From NCBI GenBank assembly GCA_035690485.1, contig DASSKL010000071.1:1-64000 (forward strand): 64,000 nt of DNA, written 5' to 3'. The stretch's first letter is position 1; each line of letters opens with the position of its first letter. This DNA is from Mycobacteriales bacterium. Its GTDB lineage: Bacteria > Actinomycetota > Actinomycetes > JAFAQI01 > DASSKL01. The position numbers and the translations under genes were made by a program. The notes beneath the pieces are model-generated. The model was not told where the DNA came from. It did not search any database and was given only the letters and a program-made list of their open reading frames with translations. Shown here piece by piece: positions 8,510-18,958 of this stretch.

Positions 8510-8908
8510 GTGTTCAGCGTGACGGTCCGCGACCACATGATGGTCGCTCACAGCCTGCGCGGAGAGGTCTTCGGCCCGGCGCAGCGGTTGCACGGCGCGA
8601 CGTACGTCGTCGACGTCACCTTCCGCCGGCAGGCGCTCGATGCCGACGGCGTGGTCGTCGACATCGCCGCTGCGGCCGCGCAGGTCGGAGAGGTCATCGC
8701 GGAGCTCACCTATCGCAACCTCGACGGCGAGCCGACGCTGGCCGGTGTCAACACGACGACCGAGGTGTTGGCGCAGGTGGTCGCCGACCGGCTCGCGCAG
8801 CGGATCCATGACGGGCGGCTCGGTGCGACCGCGCTGGGGCTCGGGGAGATCCACGTCACGCTGCACGAGTCGCACATCGCCTGGGCCAGCTACGAGCGGT
8901 CGCTGTGA
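8510..8908 (+). CDS. 6-pyruvoyl-tetrahydropterin synthase / QueD family protein, divergent
   Basis: A 132-residue T-fold protein. PTPS and QueD enzymes remodel the side chain of dihydroneopterin triphosphate using a zinc held by three His. Here His14 and His28 are present, but the family HGH reads HGA, so the third ligand is Ala30. The catalytic Cys and the His of the family LDH motif (here LTYRNLD) are also absent, while the late Glu (LHES) remains. It may bind a pterin or pyrimidine with altered chemistry, or none. The stop overlaps the GTG of the glycosyltransferase (GTGA). Family placement is good, the reaction is unknown. Confidence 0.75.
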   Translation: MFSVTVRDHMMVAHSLRGEVFGPAQRLHGATYVVDVTFRRQALDADGVVVDIAAAAAQVGEVIAELTYRNLDGEPTLAGVNTTTEVLAQVVADRLAQRIHDGRLGATALGLGEIHVTLHESHIAWASYERSL

Positions 8909-9972
8909 CGTCCCTGCACGTCGTCGTCCCGGACGGTGTCGACGACCCGACGCGGCCCAGCGGTGGCAACGTCTACGACCGTGAGATCTGCGACGGGTTG
9001 GCGGCGGCCGGGTGGTCGGTCCACGAGCACCCGGTGCCCGGGGCGTGGCCGTGCCCGGACGGTGCTGCCACGGCGGCTTTGGCCGACGTCGTCGGCGCGA
9101 TCCCGGACGGCGCCACGGTGCTCGTCGACGGCCTGATCGGCTCGACCGTGCCGGGCGTCCTTGCGGCTGCCGCCACCCGGTTGCGTCTCGTCGTGCTCGT
9201 CCACATGCCGTTGGGGGACGGGCCGCCGGGCCACCGGGTCCGCGACGCCCGCGACCGCGAGCGAGACGTGCTGCGCGCTGCGGCAGCCGTCATCACGACC
9301 AGCGCCTGGACACGCGAGAAGTTGCTCTCCGACTACGCGCTGGCGGTCGATCGCGTGCACGTCGCCGAACCCGGAACGCGACCTGCCGCGCCGGCCCCGG
9401 GCACCGCCGCCGGCGGGCGGCTGCTCTGCGTCGCCGCGGTCACCCGGCAGAAGGGCCACGACCTGCTGCTCGCGGCACTGGCCGGGATCCGCGACCTTTC
9501 CTGGCACTGCGACGTCGTCGGCAGCCTGGAGCGGGAGCCCGGCTTCGTGGCGGCGCTGCGCCGGCAGGCCGAGGCGCTGCACGTCGGCGACCGCGTCGCC
9601 TTCCGGGGGACCCAGGTTCGCGACCGCCTCGACAGCGCCTACGCCGCCGCCGACGTGCTGGTCCTGCCGTCGCGTGCGGAGACGTTCGGCATGGTCGTCA
9701 GCGAGGCGCTCGCGCGTGGGCTGCCGGTGATCGCGACCGGTGTCGGAGGAGTGCCCGGTGCGCTGGGCCGCGCCCCGGACGGCCGGCCACCGGGGCTCCT
9801 CGTCCGCCCGGCCGACCAGCAGGCTCTGGCCGCTGCCTTGCGCGGCTGGCTCTCGGACGCCGAGCTGCGCGCGCGGCTGCGACGAGCCGCCGCACAGCGC
9901 CGCCCGATGTTGCCGCGGTGGTCGGCGACGGTCGACTGTGTCGTCCGGGTCCTGGCGGCGGTGGCGGCGTGA
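8905..9972 (+). CDS. GT4-family glycosyltransferase
   Basis: A 355-residue GT-B retaining glycosyltransferase. The C-terminal half shows the GT4 pattern: [14 protein letters not shown], then [29 protein letters not shown] with the conserved Glu residues of the E-x7-E donor site. The N-terminal half has a Gly-rich acceptor loop ([11 protein letters not shown]). It should move a sugar from a nucleotide donor onto a lipid or small molecule at the inner membrane face. It is coupled by GTGA overlaps to both neighbours, so it belongs to the heterocycle/lipid pathway. The sugar and acceptor cannot be told from sequence. Confidence 0.85.
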   Translation: MTSLHVVVPDGVDDPTRPSGGNVYDREICDGLAAAGWSVHEHPVPGAWPCPDGAATAALADVVGAIPDGATVLVDGLIGSTVPGVLAAAATRLRLVVLVHMPLGDGPPGHRVRDARDRERDVLRAAAAVITTSAWTREKLLSDYALAVDRVHVAEPGTRPAAPAPGTAAGGRLLCVAAVTRQKGHDLLLAALAGIRDLSWHCDVVGSLEREPGFVAALRRQAEALHVGDRVAFRGTQVRDRLDSAYAAADVLVLPSRAETFGMVVSEALARGLPVIATGVGGVPGALGRAPDGRPPGLLVRPADQQALAAALRGWLSDAELRARLRRAAAQRRPMLPRWSATVDCVVRVLAAVAA

Positions 9973-10790
9973 GCGACGCAGTGGGGGTGGTGAGCCCGGC
10001 GTGGCTGGACCTCCGGGAGCGGGCCGACGCCTCCGCCCGCGATCCGGCTCTGGTCGACGCGCTCCGCCACCAGCTGCCTGGCGGTGCCCCGCTGGTGGCC
10101 CATGACCTGGGGTGCGGGAGTGGCGCCATGACGCGCTGGCTCGCGCCGCAGCTCGCCGGCCCCCAGCACTGGGTGCTCCACGACCGCGATGCCACGCTGC
10201 TTCGGCTCGCCGCAGCTGTGGCCGTGCGGTCAGCGGATGGCGCCGCCGTCACCGTCGAGACCCGGCTCGAAGACCTCACCGACTTCGATGCCCACGACCT
10301 GGCCGGTGCCTCGCTCGTCACTGCCTCGGCGCTGCTGGACGTGCTCACCGTCGAGCAGGTGCGGCGCGTCGTGTCCGTGAGCACGGCGGCCGGCTGCCCA
10401 GCCCTGATCACGCTCACGGTGGTCGGACGCGTCGAATTCACTCCGGCCGACCCGTCCGACGCGGCGCTCACGTGCGCGTTCAACGCCCACCAACGACGAA
10501 CGGTCGACGGGCACCGGCTGCTCGGCCCGGACGCGATCGCGTTCACGACCGCGGCATTCACCCACGCTGGAGCCGCGGTGCTGGTCCGGCCGAGCTGCTG
10601 GCGTCTCGACGCGTCACACCAGGACCTGCTGGGTGAGTGGCTCGCCGGCTGGATCGACGCGGCGTGCGAGCAGGAGCCCGGACTCGCGCCGGTCGCTCGC
10701 GCCTACGCCCGGCGTCGCGCCGCCGAGTTGGCCCGCGGCGACCTGCGAGTCGTGGTGCACCACCGGGACCTGCTCGCACTTCCGCCCTAG
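9969..10790 (+). CDS. SAM-dependent methyltransferase
   Basis: A 273-residue class I methyltransferase with motif I DLGCGSGAMTRWL near residues 38-50 and an acidic motif II (VLHDRD). The middle reads like the small-molecule methyltransferases that follow glycosyltransferases in polysaccharide and glycolipid clusters. The GTG start overlaps the glycosyltransferase stop (GTGA). A longer open frame upstream only shadows that gene. It is last in the plus-strand operon, and its TAG stop forms a shared CTAG with the convergent gene on the other strand, leaving no room for a terminator between them. Confidence 0.8.
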   Translation: MSDAVGVVSPAWLDLRERADASARDPALVDALRHQLPGGAPLVAHDLGCGSGAMTRWLAPQLAGPQHWVLHDRDATLLRLAAAVAVRSADGAAVTVETRLEDLTDFDAHDLAGASLVTASALLDVLTVEQVRRVVSVSTAAGCPALITLTVVGRVEFTPADPSDAALTCAFNAHQRRTVDGHRLLGPDAIAFTTAAFTHAGAAVLVRPSCWRLDASHQDLLGEWLAGWIDAACEQEPGLAPVARAYARRRAAELARGDLRVVVHHRDLLALPP

Positions 10791-11047
10791 ACGAGCCCCG
10801 GTGGCGCCGCGTCCAGGAGGGCGAGGATGCCCAGTGCGAGCCGCCGCGCGTCGTGCGGGTCGAGCTCGACGGCGACCCGCGCAGAGGGCCCCCGGTCGGG
10901 ATTGCGGAAGTCGATGTTGAGCGTGTGCGTCGCCGGAGCGGACACGGGGTGGTCCAGGTAGAGCATGGCGTCGGACAGCGGGAACCAGCCCGTCGCTCCC
11001 TTGCCGGCGCCGCTGATCGCTACGTGCGTCGTCTCGTAGGTGCACAT
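10787..11047 (-). CDS. DUF6295-type small protein
   Basis: An 86-residue protein starting MCTYETTHVAISGAGKGA with WFPLSDAMLYLDHP and HTLNIDFRNP segments. This matches a small actinobacterial family of unknown function that I recall as DUF6295. It has no signal peptide or membrane segment. It starts eight bases after the dienelactone hydrolase gene, so the two are very likely one transcript. The TAG stop is shared on opposite strands with the methyltransferase stop through a CTAG palindrome. Confidence 0.75.
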   Translation of the reverse strand: MCTYETTHVAISGAGKGATGWFPLSDAMLYLDHPVSAPATHTLNIDFRNPDRGPSARVAVELDPHDARRLALGILALLDAAPPGLV

Positions 11048-11055
11048 GAGAGCTC

Positions 11056-11799
11056 TCACGCAGCCAGGTGTCGGCCGAAGAACTGCCAGATCTTCTGCCA
11101 TCCGTCGGCGGCCGCCTCCGGTCGGTAGCTCGGCCGGTCGGTGGAGAAGAACGCGTGACCCGCGTCGTCGTAGGTGTGGAACTCGAACTCCTTGCCCGCG
11201 GCCGCGAGCGCTTGCCGCAGGACCTCGGTCTCCTCCGGAGTCGGGTAGCTGTCGTCGGCCCCGAAGAGTCCGAGCAGCGGGCAGCGCAGCTCGGGCGCCA
11301 GGTCGACGATCGGCTCCGCGCGCAGCGGCATGCCCTCCGGTGGCCGGGCGACGAGGAACGCGCCGTAGCAGTCGACGGCCGCGTCGAGCGGCAGGCTGCA
11401 GGCGGCGAGAAACGACTGGCGACCGCCGGAGCAGTAGCCGATCGTCGCGACCTTGCCGTTCGACGCCGGCAGCGATCGAAGGTAGTCGACGGCGGCACCG
11501 ACGTCTCCGATCAACCGATCGTCCGGCACCCCGCCCACGGCGCGCGCTGCCGCCGCCGCGTCGTCCGGGTCTGCACCGGGCGCCTCTCGGCTGTAGAGGT
11601 TCGGGCACAGCGCGAGGTAGCCGTGTGCGGCGAACTTGCGGGTGATCTCCTTCGTCCCCTCGTCATATCCGGGCATGTGATGAATGACGACCACGGCGCC
11701 GTAGCGGCCCTCGGCCAGCGGTTCCGCGAGATAGGCCTCCACGGGATCGCCGCCGTGGCCGGTCAGCGTGATGGTGTGGGCCCGTAGATCAGCACTCAT
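11056..11799 (-). CDS. Dienelactone hydrolase family protein
   Basis: A 247-residue alpha/beta hydrolase. The family triad is visible: Cys in GYCSGGR, Asp in FGADDSYP and His in DDAGHAFF, with the VVVIHHMPGYD oxyanion region near residues 35-45. Classic members open dienelactone in aromatic breakdown, but actinobacterial homologues often hydrolyse other esters and lactones. The ATG was chosen for its GAGGAG ribosome site; an upstream in-frame start would only add an Arg-rich tail. It forms a pair with the DUF6295 gene. Confidence 0.85.
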   Translation of the reverse strand: MSADLRAHTITLTGHGGDPVEAYLAEPLAEGRYGAVVVIHHMPGYDEGTKEITRKFAAHGYLALCPNLYSREAPGADPDDAAAAARAVGGVPDDRLIGDVGAAVDYLRSLPASNGKVATIGYCSGGRQSFLAACSLPLDAAVDCYGAFLVARPPEGMPLRAEPIVDLAPELRCPLLGLFGADDSYPTPEETEVLRQALAAAGKEFEFHTYDDAGHAFFSTDRPSYRPEAAADGWQKIWQFFGRHLAA

Positions 11800-11876
11800 C
11801 CGGACTCCTCGGCGTCGGGTGCGGCCAGACCTGCCGGCCGGCCGCACCCGACCCTATGGCCGGCGGAGTGCGTGAC

Positions 11877-12797
11877 TCAGACGTGCTGCTGCGCCGCCGC
11901 GAACAGCTCGAGCTCGATGCCGTCGGGGTCGCGGACGACGAACCCGGAGCCGTACGGCGCGTCCGTGATCGTCCCCGGCGCGACGCCCCTGTCGGTGAGT
12001 GTGCCGCGCCACCGGACGAGCTTCTCACGATCCGCGCAGCTCACGGCGACGTGCTGGACCTCCGCGGCGGGAGCGCCGGCCAGCGCGAGGATCCATCCGC
12101 CCGTCGGGCTCAGCAACGTGACGTGTCCGGTGCCGTCGTCGGCGATCTCGCCGTCGATGCGTACGAGGTCGAACGCCTCGCGGTACCAGCGCTCACTCCT
12201 CGCCAGGTCGGTGACGCAGAGTGCGATGTGGTTGATCGAGCCGAGCGTGGGCGCGTCGCTGCCGGGTGGCAGGTGGCGGCGTGCCTCGTCCTCCTCCAGC
12301 GACGGACCGATCATCGGCGCGCCGTGCTCGGCGCTGGCGCGCGAGAGCGTCTCGAAATCGAGGTCGAACTCGTCGTGGGGCGGCAGCCGGCGGTCGTCGG
12401 TCGGCGTACCGACGGCCTGGACGAAGCGCAGGAAGCTGTCGTCCGCATGCACGAGGAGCAGGCGCGCCGGGACGCGGCTGGTGACGCGGAACGTGTGGCC
12501 GATCCCGTGGGGCAGCACGACGTAGCTGCCAGGCCGCGCGACGATCGTCCGGTCGCCGCAGCGGATCACCAGCTCGCCGTCGAGCAGGTAGAACGAGTCG
12601 TCCAGCGACTCGTGCACGTGCTCCGGCGGCGACCCGCCGGGCGGGATCGTCAGCTCCATGACGGCCGGGCACACCGGTGCGCCCTCGGGGTTGCGCAGCA
12701 CCAGGAGCGTGCCGAGGAACCACCAGGCGCGGCTGGTGGCGGGCTCGCTGGCGATCTCCCGGTCGCCGATCTGCGTCGGTGCGGATGTGACGGTCAT
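11877..12797 (-). CDS. Cupin-VOC fusion protein (putative dioxygenase)
   Basis: A 306-residue two-domain metalloprotein. The N-terminal cupin (about 40-125) has the HxH of EHVHES and a later His in HGIGHTF. The C-terminal vicinal-oxygen-chelate domain (about 190-303) has the INHIALCVTDL start, a second His (VQHVAV) and the Glu of GIELELF, which together make the usual His-His-Glu metal site. Both folds often host dioxygenases or isomerases. The ATG overlaps the stop of the upstream TetR gene (ATGA) and has an AAGGGGG site, so regulator and enzyme are made together and the enzyme probably handles the TetR ligand. Confidence 0.8.
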   Translation of the reverse strand: MTVTSAPTQIGDREIASEPATSRAWWFLGTLLVLRNPEGAPVCPAVMELTIPPGGSPPEHVHESLDDSFYLLDGELVIRCGDRTIVARPGSYVVLPHGIGHTFRVTSRVPARLLLVHADDSFLRFVQAVGTPTDDRRLPPHDEFDLDFETLSRASAEHGAPMIGPSLEEDEARRHLPPGSDAPTLGSINHIALCVTDLARSERWYREAFDLVRIDGEIADDGTGHVTLLSPTGGWILALAGAPAAEVQHVAVSCADREKLVRWRGTLTDRGVAPGTITDAPYGSGFVVRDPDGIELELFAAAQQHV

Positions 12798-13441
12798 CGA
12801 GATTCCCCCTTCGTGGACCTGGATGGAGACGTCGTACGGCTTCTGGCCTTTCGGCGGTCGTGGCTCTCGTCGCGCAATGCGGCCACCAGCGTGTCGATCG
12901 CCCACGCCACGGCCTGCTGTGCGTCGGTGTCGTCGAGCCCGCTGTCGTCGCTGATGCTCACCCACGACACGGCACTGCAGAGATGCGCGATCACCGCGGT
13001 GGCGCGGCGCGCGGTGTCCGCGTCGAGGCCGTCGGTCAACGGCTTCAGGGCGGTGCGGATCGCCGCGACGCGGTGCGGGCGGCCCGAGGATCGCGCGGCA
13101 CGCCCGGCCGTGGTCTGCACCAGTGCGCGGGTGAGCGTCGGCCGGGAGGAGAGGCGGCGTGCTGCGTCGAGGAAGCTGGCGGAGATGTCGTCCGGGTCGC
13201 CGATGTCGAACGGAACTCCGAGTGATCCGTAGAGGTGTTCGCCGGCTGCGGCCAGCAAGGACGCCCGGTCGGGGAAGTAGCGGTAGAGCGTGCGCAGCGA
13301 GATCCCGGCCGCGGCCGAAACGTCCGACATCGACACGTCGTCGACGGTCTTCTCCTCGAGCAGGCCGACCGCCGCCTCGAGCACCGCCAGCCGGACGTGG
13401 TCGGCTTGGCGCTCGCGGAGTGACCGCTCCGGAAAGGTCAT
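12794..13441 (-). CDS. TetR/AcrR family transcriptional regulator
   Basis: A 215-residue repressor. The N-terminal helix-turn-helix is clear (VSMSDVSAAAGISLRTLYRYFPDRASLLAAA), followed by a ligand-binding helical domain. The ATG at 13441 is preferred over one ten codons upstream because that one lies inside the operator and would put the promoter in the gene. At 13441 the mRNA would start at or next to the start codon. It is coupled to the cupin-VOC gene (ATGA) and likely represses both from the palindrome just upstream. Confidence 0.85.
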   Translation of the reverse strand: MTFPERSLRERQADHVRLAVLEAAVGLLEEKTVDDVSMSDVSAAAGISLRTLYRYFPDRASLLAAAGEHLYGSLGVPFDIGDPDDISASFLDAARRLSSRPTLTRALVQTTAGRAARSSGRPHRVAAIRTALKPLTDGLDADTARRATAVIAHLCSAVSWVSISDDSGLDDTDAQQAVAWAIDTLVAALRDESHDRRKARSRTTSPSRSTKGESR

Positions 13442-13476
13442 GACACGACTATGACATCGAGACATAGTCATGTCAA
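13441..13476 (-). promoter_or_regulatory. TetR promoter and operator, predicted leaderless start
   Basis: Read on the minus strand: -35 TTGACA (13476-13471), exactly 17 bases, -10 CATAGT (13453-13448), six bases, then the ATG. A near-perfect inverted repeat spans this promoter: arms TGACATGACTATG and CATAGTCGTGTCA (one mismatch) at 13475-13463 and 13453-13441, nine bases apart. A TetR dimer bound there would cover both boxes, which implies autorepression. Confidence 0.75.
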
Positions 13477-13527
13477 CGCAAGTCGCGTCGCGAGTTTCCG
13501 ACCGAGCAGGCCGATGACGGCGCGGCC

Positions 13528-15888
<2,361 letters not shown>

Positions 15889-15951
15889 GCCGTTCAGGCT
15901 AGGGGCGACCGGAAGGTCGGCAGGTCTCGCGCCAGACCGCTGCCGGCAGCC

Positions 15952-17181
15952 TCAGGCAGCGGCGTCCAGTGCCCCCGGGAACAGCAGCGCCAGCTCGCGT
16001 GGGTAGCGGGCGATGAGGCCGAGCTCGTCGTCGGTGAGCGGCCGGCCGGACATCGCGTTGCACAGCTGGACGACCTGGAACGCCAGCTCCTCGTCGGGAC
16101 TGTCCAGCCCGAGCCCGTCCATCACGTGCCGGAACCCCGCCTTCCCGCCGTACTCGCCGGTGAGGACGACGCGTCCCTCCCGGCCGTGCCAGTCGTGGGG
16201 GAACGGACCGAGGGTCTGCTCGTCGTAGAGCTCGTAGTTGCCGTGGTCCTTGAGCGCGCCGTCGGCGTGGATCCCCGACTCGTGCGCGAACGCGTTGCGC
16301 CCCACGCCGACCTGGTTGAGGGGGAGCGGCTGGCCGAGCGCGTACGACGCCCACAGGGCGAACCGCCGTGCCCACGACAGGTCGATGGGGTCGCCGATCT
16401 CCGCCGGGGACAACCCGAACCCGTGGCGGAATGCGAGGATCGTGGACAGCAGGTCGGCGTTGCCGGCCCGCTCCCCGATGCCGTTGATGCAGGTGTTGAT
16501 CCAAGCATCCTGGCCCGCGTCGAGATCGCCGAGCGCACCGGACACGGAGTTGGCGACGGCGAGGCCGAGGTCGTTGTGGCAGTGCGTCTCGATCGGCAGC
16601 CCGGTGTCGGTCGCCAGCTTGGCGAACCGTTCGCGGATGCGGTCGGGAGTGTCACCGCCGATCGTGTCGCAGTAGCGCGCGCGGTCGGCGCCGGCCTCCT
16701 TCGCCGCGAGGGCGAATTCACGCAGGAACGCGTCGTCGGTGCGCGACCCGTCCTCGGCGTTGACGCCGACCGTGGTAGCGCCGGCCTGCTTGGCCAGCCG
16801 CACCGCCGCCGTCATCTCCCGGACGATGGCATCGCGATCGAGCCGCCCGCGGAACTTGTTGGCGATCATGTAGTCGGAGGTCGAGATCGAGAGGTTGTAG
16901 TGCCGCAGACCCAGCGGCGCGGCCTTCTCGACGTCGGCGGGCACGGCGCGGCACCAGCCGGAGAGGCGCAGATCTCCGAACGCGCCCGCCTCGGCCAGCG
17001 CGATCTGCGCGCGGACGTAGGGGACCTCGTGGAAGAGGAACGGGAAGCCGATCTCCGACTGCGCCACGCCGAGGCGCCCCAGGTAGACGTTGACCATCGT
17101 CTTGCCGAACTTCGACAACCCGGTCCGGGCCGTCTGGACGCCGTCGCGGTTGGTCACGTCGAGGAAGTGGATCTGGGGCAT
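15952..17181 (-). CDS. Homocitrate synthase / isopropylmalate synthase family protein (DRE-TIM)
   Basis: A 409-residue TIM-barrel acyl-CoA condensing enzyme. The catalytic NRDGVQ (usually LRDGxQ) near residues 11-16, the metal site THCHNDLG and NGIGERAGN are all present, so an active Claisen condensation of acetyl-CoA with a 2-oxo acid is expected. The C-terminal regulatory domain of leucine-pathway LeuA is absent, which fits NifV/homocitrate-type or related enzymes. The GGAGGA ribosome site fixes the ATG. It is transcribed away from an HTH-citrate synthase, so the pair may make and sense a citrate-like acid. The substrate is not decidable here. Confidence 0.8.
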   Translation of the reverse strand: MPQIHFLDVTNRDGVQTARTGLSKFGKTMVNVYLGRLGVAQSEIGFPFLFHEVPYVRAQIALAEAGAFGDLRLSGWCRAVPADVEKAAPLGLRHYNLSISTSDYMIANKFRGRLDRDAIVREMTAAVRLAKQAGATTVGVNAEDGSRTDDAFLREFALAAKEAGADRARYCDTIGGDTPDRIRERFAKLATDTGLPIETHCHNDLGLAVANSVSGALGDLDAGQDAWINTCINGIGERAGNADLLSTILAFRHGFGLSPAEIGDPIDLSWARRFALWASYALGQPLPLNQVGVGRNAFAHESGIHADGALKDHGNYELYDEQTLGPFPHDWHGREGRVVLTGEYGGKAGFRHVMDGLGLDSPDEELAFQVVQLCNAMSGRPLTDDELGLIARYPRELALLFPGALDAAA

Positions 17182-17242
17182 GCGTCCTCCTGTCGGGCTC
17201 GTTCTTCGCCTCTCACATTGACAGTTGGAGCGACATCGATCA

Positions 17243-17264
17243 ACATTGATTCCACAATCAATGT
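17243..17264. promoter_or_regulatory. Perfect palindromic operator between homocitrate-type synthase and HTH-citrate synthase genes
   Basis: The sequence ACATTGATT, four bases (CCAC), AATCAATGT is a perfect 9-bp inverted repeat. Related half-sites occur just upstream (ACATCGATC at 17233-17241; ACATTGACA at 17215-17223). A -35-like TTGACA lies at 17218-17223. Its place in the 96-base divergent gap makes it a likely binding site for the HTH domain of the neighbouring citrate synthase protein. Confidence 0.65.
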
Positions 17265-17277
17265 CAGAGGGTGGCGG

Positions 17278-18498
17278 ATGGCGGCTCGCGACTGGGTCGA
17301 TGCCGCCGAGGCGGCCCGGCGCCTCGGGGTGAAGCCGGCGACGCTCTACTCCTACGTGAGCCGGGGCCTGCTGCGCTCCCGTCGCGATGCCGACGGGCGG
17401 CGCAGCCTCTTCGACGCGGCCGAGGTGGCGGCGCTGCGCCGGCGGGCGCACCCGCCCAGCCAGGACCAGCAGCTGACGATCGAGTCCGCGATCACCACGC
17501 TCGGCGACGACCGCCCCTACTACCGGGGGCGTGACGCGCTGGCCCTGGCGCGGACCGCGACCTTCGAGCAGGTGGCGGAGTGGCTCTGGAGCGGCCCGGA
17601 GGCGCCTACCGCTACGCCGTGGCAGGCGGACCCGGCGGCGGCGGCAACGGCCGCGGCCGCGCAGACGCTGCTGCCGGAGACGGCCCTCCCGCTGGATCGG
17701 CTGCACGTCGTCGTCACCACGCTCGCGATGAGCGACCCGCTCCGGTTCGCACTGGAACCCGAATCGGTGGCCGCGGTCGGCAGGTCGATGATCGCGGGCA
17801 TGGTCGAGGCGTTGCCGGCGCAGAGGCGCCGCCGCCCGGGCCCGGCGATCGCCGAGCGGTTGTGGTCCAGGCTGGCCCGGACCCCGCCGGCATCAGGCCT
17901 GCTGCGCGCGCTCGACGCCGCGTTGATCCTGCTGGCCGATCACGAGCTCGCCGCCTCGACCGTCGCCGCGCGCGTCGCTGCCTCGGTGCAGGCCGATCCC
18001 TATGCCGTGGTGAGCGCCGGCCTCGGCGTCGTCGGTGGCCCCATGCACGGCGGGGCGACGTTGGGTGCCGAGCGAATGCTCGCCGAGGTCCGCGAGCCGG
18101 AGAGTGCAGCGGCGGTGATCGGCGAGCGCCTGCGCCGCGGCGAGCGCATCCCCGGCATCGGGCACATGGTCTACCGGGAGGCGGACGGCCGCGCGCGGGT
18201 GCTGCTCGACCTCGTGCGCGCGGCGGCACCGGGTCACCCGAGGCTGCAGGCGGCGGAGGCGCTGCTCGCAGAGTTCGCCGCGCGGGGCCTGCCGATGATG
18301 AACATCGACTTCTCGCTGGCCGCGCTGACCGCGGTGGCCGGCATGGTGACCGGCGCGGGGGAGGCGGTCTTCGCGGTGGCCCGCACGGCGGGCTGGCTCG
18401 CGCACGCGCTGGAGGAGTACGCGCACCCCTCGCCGCTACGCCCGCGCGCGGTCTACGTCGGCCCTGCTCCGCTGGACGCGCCGCTCGAGCCGGTCTAG
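17278..18498 (+). CDS. Citrate synthase with N-terminal HTH domain
   Basis: A 406-residue protein. Residues about 7-55 form a MerR/excisionase-type helix-turn-helix (DAAEAARRLGVKPATLYSYV) with wing residues after it. The rest is a citrate-synthase fold with all three catalytic residues: His in GPMHGGA, His in GIGHMVYR and Asp in NIDFSLA. It may condense acetyl-CoA or another acyl-CoA with oxaloacetate, act as a metabolite-sensing regulator, or both. The long open frame upstream only shadows uvrA and the synthase gene. The TAG stop overlaps the convergent cupredoxin stop through CTAG. Confidence 0.85.
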   Translation: MAARDWVDAAEAARRLGVKPATLYSYVSRGLLRSRRDADGRRSLFDAAEVAALRRRAHPPSQDQQLTIESAITTLGDDRPYYRGRDALALARTATFEQVAEWLWSGPEAPTATPWQADPAAAATAAAAQTLLPETALPLDRLHVVVTTLAMSDPLRFALEPESVAAVGRSMIAGMVEALPAQRRRRPGPAIAERLWSRLARTPPASGLLRALDAALILLADHELAASTVAARVAASVQADPYAVVSAGLGVVGGPMHGGATLGAERMLAEVREPESAAAVIGERLRRGERIPGIGHMVYREADGRARVLLDLVRAAAPGHPRLQAAEALLAEFAARGLPMMNIDFSLAALTAVAGMVTGAGEAVFAVARTAGWLAHALEEYAHPSPLRPRAVYVGPAPLDAPLEPV

Positions 18499-18935
18499 CC
18501 GCGGACGATCAGCGTGCCCTTCATGTAGGGGTGGATCGTGCAGATGTAGTCGTAGGTGCCGGGTTTGGTGGGTGCGGTGAACGTCGCCGTCTTGCCCGGG
18601 TCGATGGTGCCCGTGTCGAACGACTTGTCCTTGGCGGTCACCGTGTGCGGGGCCGTGTCGTTGTTGCGCACCGTGATCCGGGCTCCCGGCGCGACGGTCA
18701 GCGTGGCCGGTGAGTAAGCGAAGTTCTTGATGCTGATCGTCGACCCCGACACCGGCGTCGACGAACCGCCGCTCGACGACGCCGACGACATCGGCATGTT
18801 CGACATCGACGCGGTGCCCGACGCGCCGGAACCGCCCGACGAGCCGCCGCAACCGGCGGCAACCACGGCCAGCGTCAGGATGGCGAGCGCGGTGGCGGGA
18901 AGGCCGGACGCGCGGGAGCGGTGGTGGGAGGTCAT
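18495..18935 (-). CDS. Cupredoxin-domain lipoprotein
   Basis: A 146-residue exported copper protein. It has a signal sequence with lipobox AAGC (Cys about 29), a Ser/Gly/Met-rich linker and a plastocyanin-like domain. The type-1 copper ligands are all visible: His in APHTV, then Cys, His and Met in YICTIHPYM. It should carry electrons outside the membrane or bind copper. It stands alone on the minus strand. A CAGGAT box seven bases before the ATG suggests a leaderless mRNA. Confidence 0.9.
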   Translation of the reverse strand: MTSHHRSRASGLPATALAILTLAVVAAGCGGSSGGSGASGTASMSNMPMSSASSSGGSSTPVSGSTISIKNFAYSPATLTVAPGARITVRNNDTAPHTVTAKDKSFDTGTIDPGKTATFTAPTKPGTYDYICTIHPYMKGTLIVRG

Positions 18936-18958
18936 GGCCCAGATCCTGACATGCGTGC

